Positions 41,901 to 52,832 of a stretch of DNA of 60,000 nucleotides are shown here, piece by piece. Position 1 is the first letter of the stretch, and each line of letters begins with the position of its first letter. This stretch comes from Symsagittifera roscoffensis (Eukaryota; Xenacoelomorpha; Acoela; Convolutidae): positions 21,769,480 to 21,829,479 of the forward strand of contig NC_087065.1 of the NCBI RefSeq assembly GCF_963678635.1, in the 5' to 3' direction. The position numbers and the translations under genes were made by a program. The notes under the pieces are model-generated. The model ran no database searches, had not been told where the DNA came from, and saw only the letters and a program-made list of their open reading frames with translations.

Positions 41901-44900
41901 ACTCAGTAATTGCCCTGAGACTTGCAGACTTTGAGGGATTGCCCTCAACCAACATAAGGAGAACACTCAAGGCCCGAACGCTGCATAATGTTAGAGTGAA
42001 TCACGAGGAAGGGAGAAGAAATGAAAGACCAAGAATATTCCTCAAGAGACGAGCAGCAAATGGAGAACACTTACAGATGCTTCGACAAGTAACAGCCCTA
42101 TCTGCCCTTGTCTGAGAAGGAAGAACATATCCGATGCTAGTGAAGGATGAAGTTGACGTAGAAATTTTTTGCGAGTTGAAATTCACAGAAGGTGAATCTT
42201 TGCTGTCTATGATGAAGCGGATATCAGGAAAGCCGAAAACAAAAAAGCAGCCATAGAAAAGATAAGGGTCATAATAAGCTCGGACTATGTTAACACCTCA
42301 AAACCAGTTTTCGGACCAGATGTGATAATTTTGGTAGCAAGCGACCTGTACTGGATACGATTCTTGTCGATGGTCATTGGTTTTCAACGGCAAACGGAAA
42401 TGAACCCCATTTTGATAGTCTCTAATTTAACTGAAATATTTTATCGCTTGCACAGTATAAAACTCATAAGCAGACTCCGAGGGCCGTCTACAATTCAAGC
42501 TGCTGTGTGGCCAGTGGTGAAGAAAATCTTGGAATCGTTGTGCCAGATGCTCGACAAGCTGAAAGACGGGAACTTCCCGAGAAAAAACCGAGGGCAATAT
42601 TTGTGTCATCTCCAGGGTATGCACATTTTCCTGGCGGACTAAATTTTATGAAGGCGATTGTAACAATATCTACTACAACGGCACAGCTTTTGAATTTGAG
42701 AAGATGAAAGAATTGAATGAGGTCAGCATGTGCGAAGCAGCATAGGCGGCAAGCCACTACTGAGTGACTTGCGGGTTGACAATGAGGATTGACCCTCTGG
42801 TACTGATAAAAGGAGCGAGTGAGCTCGTGACTGTTATATACGGTCCAGCAGTGACATTTGCGTTCCCTGACCCGAATTTACCCGAAAGCCTGGAGGTCGG
42901 TGCTGCACCTGAAACTAATCTCAGTAATCCATGGAAGCCCACTCAACTAATGCGTGCAAAGCGCCTTGCAAGAAGCAATGAGTGGGGACCTAATGTTTGG
43001 AGAACTCGATGAGCGAGACTTAGAAGCCATCTTCAACAAACACTTCCGCGATAGAATGGGTGAAATGGAAAGGGGACACATGGAAGTATACTCGAAGAAT
43101 CTCAGACCCTACGACAAGGCGAATGGAGAAGTATTGGAAATATCCAGACTGTTAACAGCAAATCAGAAGGTCAGGAAAAAACGGAAGAATAGAAAGATCT
43201 CAATGAGTTGCCCGACAAAATACCAGAACAGGAGATTGTTACTTGGAGCAAAATGCGTGGTATATGCGCCAAGACTCTGGGTTTTTTAAAAGGATGAAAG
43301 AAGGGTAACACGCTTCTTCAACGCAATTGATCCGTGCTTTTTGAGCAACAATGCTGCGGTACTGCAATACACGCAGTTCGCTTACATGGAAGAGTCAACG
43401 ACAAGGAGGTTGAGAAAGGTTGCCACTTCAAAACCTGGAAGTTTTGAGAAAGAATGGAAGAAAATGAATGTTGCACCACCTGTCATAAGAGGGAGTTTCG
43501 TTATGGGTGAAGCAGCTGTTATTCTCATCAAAGTCAGGCCAGAATCATAGTAGTGAAGCTTGTTAACTAAAATTGATATGGCAACCGTCGGTTGTGAAGA
43601 AGTTATAACAGTCCACGAGGGGAAAGAGAACAAGTCAGCTGGTGAGATAATAGCGCTTTCAAGACCAAAGCAATGCGAGGATCAAGATGGTAATCAGGAG
43701 CCAAAAAATCAGGATTACAAACAAATGGGAAAACAACAAAGCCTCAGTGGGTGGTGCATAGAGTCTGGACTTACCTTTTTTGGCGAAGAAGATGAAGCAG
43801 GAAGGCCAAAAAATATGACAAAGCCGATGGAAAATGACTATTCCACGCTGGAGCCTCATTGAGTTTTTATGAATACATTCACAAAGTACAGGAGGCCAGC
43901 TCTCCTAGCAGAATGGAAACAACAACAAAGAAACTATTGACTGAGTGACTTCGCAGGAAGAAATTAGAGTACCTATTTTCGGAACCATACCTGAGGTTGA
44001 ATGGGATGTCCACAATTGCGATCACAAAACTAAGGCTGGCTCCAAAGTGATTGAAGTAGCTTTCATGGAAGAGTTCTGGGACCCAATTTTTGTTGAACAC
44101 AGGTCTGAATAGACCACTGAAGCATGAAACCTTTGAGAAATATGTAAAATGAAATATTTTCATCGATAGGCCAACGTTTAGAGAAAAGAGTGATGAAGTA
44201 GTGTATCATCCTGGCCGAGGGAAAAGAATACGCGTAAAACTACTGATCGGAAAAACTAATGATATGAAGATGAATATGGGCAGCATCTTTATGGGGAGAA
44301 AATCTGCACAAATGAATGTGAAACTCGAAACCTCAGCCAAGACAGTAAGCGAGTGGAAGACACAGAAGACCTAGGACAAGGTGATGACGGATCGCAAGGC
44401 ACCTCGCAATTGACAGACATATTGATAGTATCGCCTTTTTTTTATGGCGGTGCTCAAATGTGACAGTGATGGAACTAAAAAAAGTGACCGCACTCTTACC
44501 GCAGCGACTTTGGAATCAAAAATTCTGAGCATGTGTGGAGAAAATCTGTTGATGGTTTTCAAGCCTTGAGGATAAACAATGGAAAAAGAAGCATTTCGGG
44601 ACAACTAAGCCCGGTCGAAATTAATCAACTAACATAAGCGATTACGGTTGTGATAGACGGACCAGCTGGCAGATATGTACAAATTTTGGACTATAGTACT
44701 TCACCAAATTGGCCTGAGGTCATCTAATTTCTTCAGAGTAGAAAGGCGCCATGGGATGCTACCTCAAAAACATCATTTACCACACGACTATGATACAAAT
44801 GCTTTTTGAAATGCTAGCCTCCTCGGAAATGCTTTGGATCAGCTTGTCATTTTACTGTGGAGGGCAGTACTGTCGCGTTACTTTGAGAAAGGGATGATGA

Positions 44901-47430
44901 ACATATCGAAAATTCAGGCTTTGATAGCTGTTTTGTGTGCAAGATAAAAATTGTGAAGCTCAGATGCATCTGATGTTTGGCGCCAATAACCGAAAAAGAA
45001 AACGACACTGACGATCGTAAGTGATCTAAACATCAGAACGTGCGCCTGATGACGGCTACTGATGATTGGCGCGGAAATATCAGTCTCGCGTTCAAAGCCG
45101 AGAGACGCTCTCTGTTTCTTTTGATTCCTATTAGAACAAATTTTGTGCCAGCCTTGATCACTTGTGCAAAGGTGTTGAAAGGAAACTGCGAGATTAAGCG
45201 CACTTGGCTCTTACAACCACTCGTGCACGTACTTCAGAGCGAACCGCTGCGAGAGAACCTGAAAAAAATCAGAAAAATTGGAGCTTTTGAGGAGGATTTT
45301 TGAAGAGGGTTTTCTCCAAAAAATCTGAGTGCACATTTGTGAAAGAAGCACTGTGTACCAATCACAAAATGTCTTACCAAAATAAACCTGCATTTAATGA
45401 AATGGATTATGACTCTTCTTAATTAAATACTTACGTGAATACTACTTTGATTATGAGCAAGCAGTATTGCTAAATTTTTGAGTTGCCAAATCTCAACATT
45501 TTAAGACAGTGCGAGTCAACAGGTCAAGCTAGAACTTGCAAGGGACAAAAGGAGACAGCTGCTTCCGTACCGAAATCGGACATCAGAGGGGATTGGGATT
45601 CTCAGACAAAAATCTGAGAATCAGCTTGATGGTAGTGCGGAAATTGATGATGCTATTGAGGTGCTAAATTTCTAACGCTGACAGGATATTGCGAGCGATC
45701 CAAAAAAGTGAGAGAGAATCAAATGATGAGTGCAACCTGCGCGACTTGAACACGATGCATATTTTTGATGACTGAAGCCTCTAGAAGCAATCGAGAGAGA
45801 ACTGTCGAGTTGCCTGTTTGGGGACCGGAAGACTGGGTAGAACCTGGGAACTGTGTGGCGAAAACCTGCGGCTTAGAAGGGCACATGTGTAGAAGTCCAG
45901 ACTGTGTGGAGACACTCACAAGACAACAAAATTGTTTGTTTAAACTGTTTTGAAATTTTGCGATGAAGACGAGAAACGGAAACGGAGCTAATAGCAGATT
46001 GTCATGGTGAAACAGAAACGAATCTGCTGATTTTACAGCCTTTTTTTTGATTCTAGGTCGGAGTTGATTCTAGAAGAAAAATATGAGGTGGTGACCGCCA
46101 TTAGTGGAGAATAGTTTCCGGGTGTGTTACAAACCGACCAAACGCATATTGAAAAAAGAAGAGAAACAAATGATCTGGAAATGAACCTCAAACAGACCAT
46201 CACAGACCTTCCGGGGGACGAAGGCTAGGGGAACAAGTGTCGCCCACCTGTATAAGCGCCGATACGCATTAAACTTGGTGTCAGTGGTTGTGAAAAGTAC
46301 GAGGACTTCAGTAGATCAATTTTTCTCAGTGCCAAAGTGTTTGAGACTCGCAAGACTGTCAAAAACTTCTTACGCGTTGCTCTATAAGATATTTACAGCA
46401 ACTTCTGAGAGGAATAAGCTCGAATTAGAATAGATACTAGTAAAAAATTTATTGGGATACGCTAGTGGAAACTTCAGTAATTTTGAGAGACAGAATCAAC
46501 AGCAACAGATTACATTGTACTAGACGAAGGTGACAAAATCCAGTCAATACTAGTGGGAGCCCTTACTAGAAGCGTCAGGGCTTCGTAACTAGAGGAGCAT
46601 CATATTAACAGACGATGAATTTCTGGTCCAATTTTTTTTGCAAACATGATAGTACCCTGGGCGTAGCAATCTGGAACTGATCTGGAACGCTGGAGAGCTG
46701 CTTTCCTAGGGTTTATCGGACTCATCTCAACCAGTAAGAATAATAACAGTCGGAGTAATGATGGCTTCAACTAAGTAAGATGTGGAAGAATTTAGTTCTC
46801 TGAAAAATTTAGATTTGTTCGAGACAATGTTCATAATCCTGAAAATTTTGATGGAAAAACAAAAAATTACAATATAGCCACGACTCCGAGCCAGCATAAA
46901 CGCTTGGATCTAAGAGTATGTCGAAAGCATATGTCAAAACACGGCAGGGTAAACAGCTCGATCTAGCTGGACATTGGATCGAAAGAAAGCTTTCAAGCGC
47001 GTTTTCGTGGCCCATCGGAATTCAGTACTACGGCGGCGAAAAAAAACCTTTAAGACAATGGATAGCGACGGTTGCGAAAAAGAAAAAATTCCAGAGGGAG
47101 ATTGTGAAAACATGTGACACTGACTTCACAACAGCTTCTGCAGAAATAAAAAAACCGACTGTTGATCCCATACCCTGTTGTAAACAGAAGGTTTTGGAGC
47201 AAAGTGTTTGAATGGGCACTGACGTGCTGCTGGACACCGAGACTGAGAAAGCAGTGTCGGTGTCACAAGAAGATTTTGAGGTTTGATAACAGCCGAATAC
47301 CAAGAAGCAAAGACAATGAGAAAAATTTGGAATTTTTAGAAATTTCAAAAGACAAAGAGCAAAAGAAAGATGCAAAGAAAGTGCAACAAAAAAACTTAGC
47401 GAAAAAAAAACAAAATGTTTTCTGTTTGAA
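38935..47430 (+). other. Purine-rich unidentified block with fragmentary open frames
   Basis: On + the sequence is strongly A+G biased. Three 60-base lines I counted (42001, 43081 and 44221) have 39-44 purines, and the flanks are close to even. GC is also higher than in the flanks. Several + open stretches of 80-116 codons overlap or follow each other in different frames (41193-41456, 41765-42115, 42764-43012, 42954-43289, 43560-43862, 46918-47211), but none shows a domain I recognise. Coding strands are often purine-rich, so this may be the remains of one or more large + genes or a decayed element. It could instead be biased non-coding DNA. Confidence 0.4.
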
Positions 47431-47467
47431 AAACTAAAATCTGCAACCAATCAAGCTAAGCATAAAA

Positions 47468-48656
47468 TTACTCTTGATGAAAGATATTAGTTGTTGATAG
47501 TTCGAGTTAACAATTGCTGCAATTTAAAATTTGCTTTTTGATTTAGTTTGTATTTTACAAACAATCAACAATTGTTCGAAAAGGTATGCGCAAAGTGTAA
47601 CTTGAAACTTTTCTAGACTGCATGACTGTTCTTGAACAACTAATAAGGTTGTTCGCATTGTGCTGACGTGAAGAGACTTCATTAATCTCTCGAGAACGGC
47701 AAGTAAATCAACGTTCCTTCTAACGAAAGAATATTTTATTTTGTTTTGAGGACAACTTAAACTAAAAATTTCAGAAAGGTTTTGAAATGCAGGATAACTT
47801 TAGCTTGTTGGTTGGTAGGACGTTCCTGCGTCCCAACACATTATAAACATAGGAAAATTTTTTTGATTTGAGAGACGAATAAATAAAAGAAGTTTCATCT
47901 TAGGTCATAGCCGCATAGCGCAGATTAATGAGACTGTTATAAGGCTATTGTGGTATGATGCATTTTTTTTGTATATGTCTATGTCAGTAGTTTAGGCTCA
48001 TTGGCGTAAATCTACGGATCAGAGACTTTCAGTCGGTTGGGCAGATAGTTTATGAAGATGCAGAAAAGTAGCGGATTGTTGCGTTGAAGATAATCAAGGT
48101 AGTCGCACATGATTTTTATCAAAAGCTTTTTGTACATGAAAAATCCCACGTAAAATGCAATCAAATATTCTGTTGTGTTCTTTTACAAGGATTTGTAGAT
48201 TTTACTCACAAATGAGAGCGTAATTGTGACTACTGATCTGCCTTTGATGAAACCATGTTGATGATTGGTTAGTAAGTTTTCGAAGTGAGATTCATTTATA
48301 CAGTTTCCCTTGTTTTTTTGCTATTTTTGTTTAACAGTGCTATGGACGCCAGTTTTCGACTCTGAGCCTGTCATTTTTACAACTTAAATATTGGTGTTTT
48401 TAGGATTCTGACTGGAATCTTATACAATAAATTAAACTCCGAATGTGCTATCGAATCAATATTTAAATGAACAGAACGCTCAAGAAATATTACGAGACAA
48501 TGATTTAAGGGCTATCGAGGGTAACGTTTAAAAATCATTCAGAGAAACCGTGAGAAGAAAACGAACTCGATCCAACTTCAAGGATAGACATAAATTGTTT
48601 AATTTTTGTCTAAAATTTCAAATGTTTGTCTGAAAGTGTTTGTTCATCAAGTGTAA
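47468..48656 (-). repeat. RT-derived macrosatellite, unit 1
   Basis: First of three tandem ~1.2-kb units. On minus it keeps LINE RT motifs: LLTNHQHGFIKGRSVVTIT near 48215-48285, then an in-frame-like KAFDKNH near 48120, then NYLPNRLKVSDP near 48020-48055. It has a ~17-bp insertion near 47813-47830 that units 2 and 3 lack. Confidence 0.85.
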
Positions 48657-48674
48657 AAAATTACACTTGATGAA
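48643..48674. repeat. Perfect hairpin at unit 1/2 junction
   Basis: TTCATCAAGTGTAA, AAAA, TTACACTTGATGAA: 14-bp perfect arms around a 4-nt loop, spanning the junction of units 1 and 2. Confidence 0.95.
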
Positions 48675-49894
48675 AGATATTAGTTGTTGATAGTTCGAGT
48701 TTACAATTGCTGCAATTATGAATTTGCTTTATGATTTCGTTTGTTTTTTACAAGCAATCAACAATTATTCGAAAAGGCATGCGCAAAGTGTAGTTTGAAA
48801 GTTTTCTAGACTGCATGACTGTTTTTGAACAACTAAGATGGTTGTTTGCATTGTACTGACGTGAAGAGACTTGATTATTCTCTTGAGAACGGCAACTAAA
48901 TAAAAGTTCCTTCTAACGACAGAATTTTTTATTTTCAATATTGAGGACAAATTAAACTAAAAATTTCAGAAAGGTTTTGAAATGCAGGATAACTTTAGCT
49001 TGTTGGTCCCAACACATTATAAACATAGGAAAACTTTTTTGATTTGAGAAATGAATTTAAAAAAGATTTTTCATCTTAGGTCATAGCCGCATAGCGCAGA
49101 ATAATGAGACTGTTATAAGGCTATTGTGGTATGATGCATTTTTTGAACGTAGTGATTTGATTTGTCTATGTCTATGTCAGTAGTCTACGGATCAGAGATT
49201 TTCAGTCAATCGGGGAGATAGTTAATGAAGATGCAGAAAAGTAGCGGATCGTTGTGTTAAAGATAATCAAGTAGTCGCACATGATTTTAAGAAATTGTTT
49301 TGCCATTTTTTTTCAACTTTTTTGAGCAATTCTTAATGTAGTAATTTATCAAAAGCTTTTTGTACATAAAAAACACCCGTGAAATGCAACCAATTATTTT
49401 GTTGTGTTCTTTTATAAGGATTTGTAGATTTTACTCACAAATGAGAGCGTAATTGTGACTACTGATCTGCCTTTGATGAAACCATGTTAATGATTGGTTA
49501 GTAAATTTTCGAAGTGTGAGTGCAGAGATTCAATTATACAGTTTCCCTTGTTCTTTTGCTATCTTTTTTTAACAGTGCTATGGACGCCAGTTTTCGACTC
49601 TGAGCCTGTCATTTTTACAACATAAATATTGGTGTTTTTAGGATTTTGACTGGAATCTTATACAATAAATTAAACTCCGAATGTGCTATCGAATCAATAT
49701 TTAAATGAACAGAACGCTCAAGAAATATTACGAGACAATGATTTAAGGGCTATCGAGGGTAACGTTTAAAAATCATTCAGAGCAACCGTGAGAAGAAAAC
49801 GAACTCGATCCAACTTCAAGGATAGACATAAATTGTTTAATTTTTGTCTAAAATTTCAAATGTTTGTCTGAAAGTGTTTGTTCATCAAGTGTAA
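48661..49894 (-). repeat. RT-derived macrosatellite, unit 2
   Basis: About 1.24 kb, very close to unit 3. It carries a ~58-bp insertion (about 49289-49346) splitting the KAFDK/NH motif of unit 1, and the Gln of QHGF has become a TAA stop. Unit 3 shares both. Confidence 0.88.
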
Positions 49895-49912
49895 AAAATT
49901 ACACTTGATGAA
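49881..49912. repeat. Perfect hairpin at unit 2/3 junction
   Basis: Identical to the hairpin at 48643-48674, at the junction of units 2 and 3. Confidence 0.95.
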
Positions 49913-51115
49913 AGATATTAGTTGTTGATAGTTCGAGTTTACAATTGCTGCAATTATGAATTTGCTTTATGATTTCGTTTGTTTTTTACAAGCAATCAAC
50001 AATTATTCGAAAAGGCATGCGCAAAGTGTAGTTTGAAAGTTTTCTAGACTGCATGACTGTTTTTGAACAACTTAGATGGTTGTTTGCATTGTACTGACGT
50101 GAAGAGACTTGATTATTCTCTTGAGAACGGCAACTAAATAAACGTTCCTTCTAACGACAGAATTTTTTATTTTCAATATTGAGGACAAATTAAACTAAAA
50201 ATTTCAGAAATGTTTTGAAATGCAGGATAACTTTAGCTTGTTGGTCCCAACACATTATAAACATAGGAAAACTTTTTTGATTTGAGAAATGAATTTGAAA
50301 AAGATTTTTCATCTTAGGTCATAGCCGCATAGCGCAGAATAATGAGACTGTTATAAGGCTATTGTGGTATGATGCATTTTTTGAACGTAGTGATTTGATT
50401 TGTCTATGTCTATGTCAGTAGTCTACGGATCAGAAAATTTCAGTCAATCGGGGAGATAGTTAATGAAGATGCAGAAAAGTAGCGGATCGTTGTGTTAAAG
50501 ATAATCAAGGTAGTCGCACATGATTTTAAGAAATTGTTTTGCCATTTTTTTTCAACTTTTTTGAGCAATTCTTAATGTAGTAATTTATCAAAAGCTTTTT
50601 GTACATGAAAAACACCCGTAAAATGCAACCAATTATTTTGTTGTGTTCTTTTATAAGGATTTGTAGATTTGACTCACAAATGAGAATGTAATTGTGACTA
50701 CTGATCTGCTTTTGATGAAACCATATTAATGATTGGTTGGTAAGTTTTCAAAGTGTGAGTGCAGAGATTCATTTATTCAGTTTTCCATGATTTTTTGCTA
50801 TCTTTGTTTAACAGTACTATGGGACGCCAGTTTTCGACTCTGAGCCTGTCAATTTTACAACATAAATATTGGTGTTTTTAGGATTTCGACTGGAATCTCA
50901 CACATTAAAATAAACTCCGAATGTGCTATGGACTCAATGTTTAAATGAACAGAATTTTAAGAAAATCTTAGGAGACAATGATTTAAAGGCTATAGAGCGT
51001 AACGTTTAACAATCATTCAGAGCAACCATGAGAAGAAAATAAACTCGATCCAACTTCAAGGATAGACATTAATTGTTTAATTTTTGTCTAAAGTTTCATT
51101 TGTTTGTCTGAAAAT
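49899..51115 (-). repeat. RT-derived macrosatellite, unit 3
   Basis: About 1.22 kb. It shares the unit 2 insertion and stop but shows extra private changes toward its end (50680-51110). It ends without the hairpin arm and runs into the short-period array. Confidence 0.85.
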
Positions 51116-51116
51116 G

Positions 51117-51997
51117 GGACTGTCAAAATTTCAGCCGGAAGTGGATCAATTAAAAACAGGACCTCCCAATTCTAAGAAGGAAACTTTTAGCGAACCGATT
51201 CTGTATATGAAATAAGTGGAAATAGCTTGGCTTAGAACAACTTAAGCTTTTCGTGACCCGATTCAGTTTATGAAAACGTTTGAATAACTCATAGTTTTAC
51301 AGGTTGACCAGCTTGCTACAAAAAAAAGCTTTTTGCGAACCGGTTCAGTTCATAAAAAAAACTTGAGATAAATCAAAATTTCATAACTTTAAAAGATTGA
51401 TTAGAAAAACAACCTTCTCACAAACCAATTCCGTCTATGTAATATTTTGAAATGTTTCAAAATTTGCATAGCTCTAATAGCTTGCTTAAAGTAACTTCAA
51501 CTGTTTGCCAACAGATTCGTTCTATCAAAAAACTTGAACTATTTCAAAGTTTTCTAGCTTGATCACCTTGCTACAAAAAAATTAAATTTTTCTCGAACCA
51601 ATTCAGTTTATGAAGAAATTATAAACCACTAATTAAAAACTATAAAAATTTGCTTGGATGAACAATTTTTTCACAAACCGATTTCGTCTATGAAATAACT
51701 TGAAAACGTTCAAAGTTTCATAGCTTTAAAAGCTTGCTAAGAAAAACTTTAATATTTTTGCAAACCGAAAATAGCTTGCAGTTGTTTAGAGGTTTTATAT
51801 TGAACAGCTTGCTTAGAAAAGTTTTTGCTTTTGCGATCTGATTAGGTTCAAGAAACAAATTGAAATATTTCAAAGTTTCATAGCATTAAATACTTGCTTA
51901 GAAAAAACTGGAGCTTATCACGACCCCAGTCGGTCCACAAAATAAATTAAGTTATTTCAAAGTTTCATAGTTTGCTTCAAAAAAACTGAAGGTGTTC
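51117..51997 (+). repeat. Short-period satellite array, part 1 (~85-95-bp unit)
   Basis: Degenerate head-to-tail units built around TTTCATAGCTT, AGCTTGCTTAGAAAAACT, GCGAACCGATTCAGTCTATG and AAATAACTTGAAAT. Roughly nine units here. The LINE at 52005 interrupts the array inside a unit. Confidence 0.88.
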
Positions 51998-52004
51998 GCA
52001 ATTA
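51998..52004 (+). repeat. Target-site duplication of LINE C, left
   Basis: GCAATTA, repeated at 55768-55774 on the other side of the element. Both copies lie within the same satellite-unit context. Confidence 0.75.
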
Positions 52005-52048
52005 GCCTAATTGTTGTGATAAACTTATTAAATAGTTTCCGGTTTGAT

Positions 52049-52832
52049 ATGTCTCAAGCAAAAGCTACTAGATGTGGACCATGCAACAAACCAGTGAAAG
52101 ACAACGACTCAACTGCTATAGGATGTGAAAAGTGCAGCGCTTGGTTCCATGGGCAATGTGTTGGATTGTCTCCTGATGATAGCTACAATGGGCAAAATTC
52201 GAGGATGCATCTGGCTGTGCTCTGGCTGCCTTGAGGGGAACATCTTCACATCCCAAGCTAAGTTTGAACTGATTTTTCAAAGACAAGAAAGCTTAATCGA
52301 AATTACAAAAAGCATTAAAGAAACTGTTGAAAATGTTGATCCAACCAAGACAACATCATCGAATGTACCGGTTAATAGTCGTATTAATAACAGTCACCGG
52401 GCCAACACATGTGAAAACGAGATAATCATTGACGGAGTCTGCGAAGACAACGGTCAGTTTACATCCAATATAGAGGCCGAAGAAGCCAAAGTGGCCGAAA
52501 TTTATGATCATACAAGCGAAGAAAAACTCAGTATCTGCAAAATGTATAGACTTGGTAAAGCTAATCCCCAACAACGAAGACCGCGTCCTTTACTTGTTCG
52601 TCTGTCTTCCGAATGGAATGCTAGAAAATGCCTAGCAAAATCTTACAAACTGAAGAAGTTCAAAGAAAAGATTTTCATATCGAAGTCCCTAAACCAAGAA
52701 GAACAGATTCTGAAACGTAAAATCTTCAAGAAACGGTACGACATGATTAACAATGAAAAAGTTCCACGCGATGAGCTAAAAATTCATGGTCTGACCCGCG
52801 AACGAAATGGTATCAAGATCAATCTTGACTGA
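52049..52832 (+). pseudogene. LINE C ORF1: PHD-finger protein (one frameshift)
   Basis: Starts MSQAKATRCGPCNKPVKD. The PHD finger C4HC3 ligands are visible: CGPC, GCEKC, WFHGQC, then WLCSGC. A single frameshift between GLSPDD and KIRGCIWLC (about 52165-52200) separates the last Cys pair, so the copy is broken there. The rest (to 52832) is one open frame ending in a basic segment (YKLKKFKEKIFISKSLNQ, RDELKIHGLTRERNGIKINL) that resembles the C-terminal nucleic-acid-binding part of LINE ORF1 proteins. The stop is TGA followed by CTA, and ORF2 continues in the same frame. Confidence 0.85.

Noticed and set aside
47028-47450. 140-aa open frame on minus
   Set aside because: It is the antisense of the purine-rich block. 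The product is Phe/Ser/Leu-rich low complexity, as expected from polypyrimidine sequence.
47468-51115. CRISPR-like array
   Set aside because: Units are 1.2 kb with RT motifs and no short direct repeats with unique spacers. The sequence is eukaryotic.
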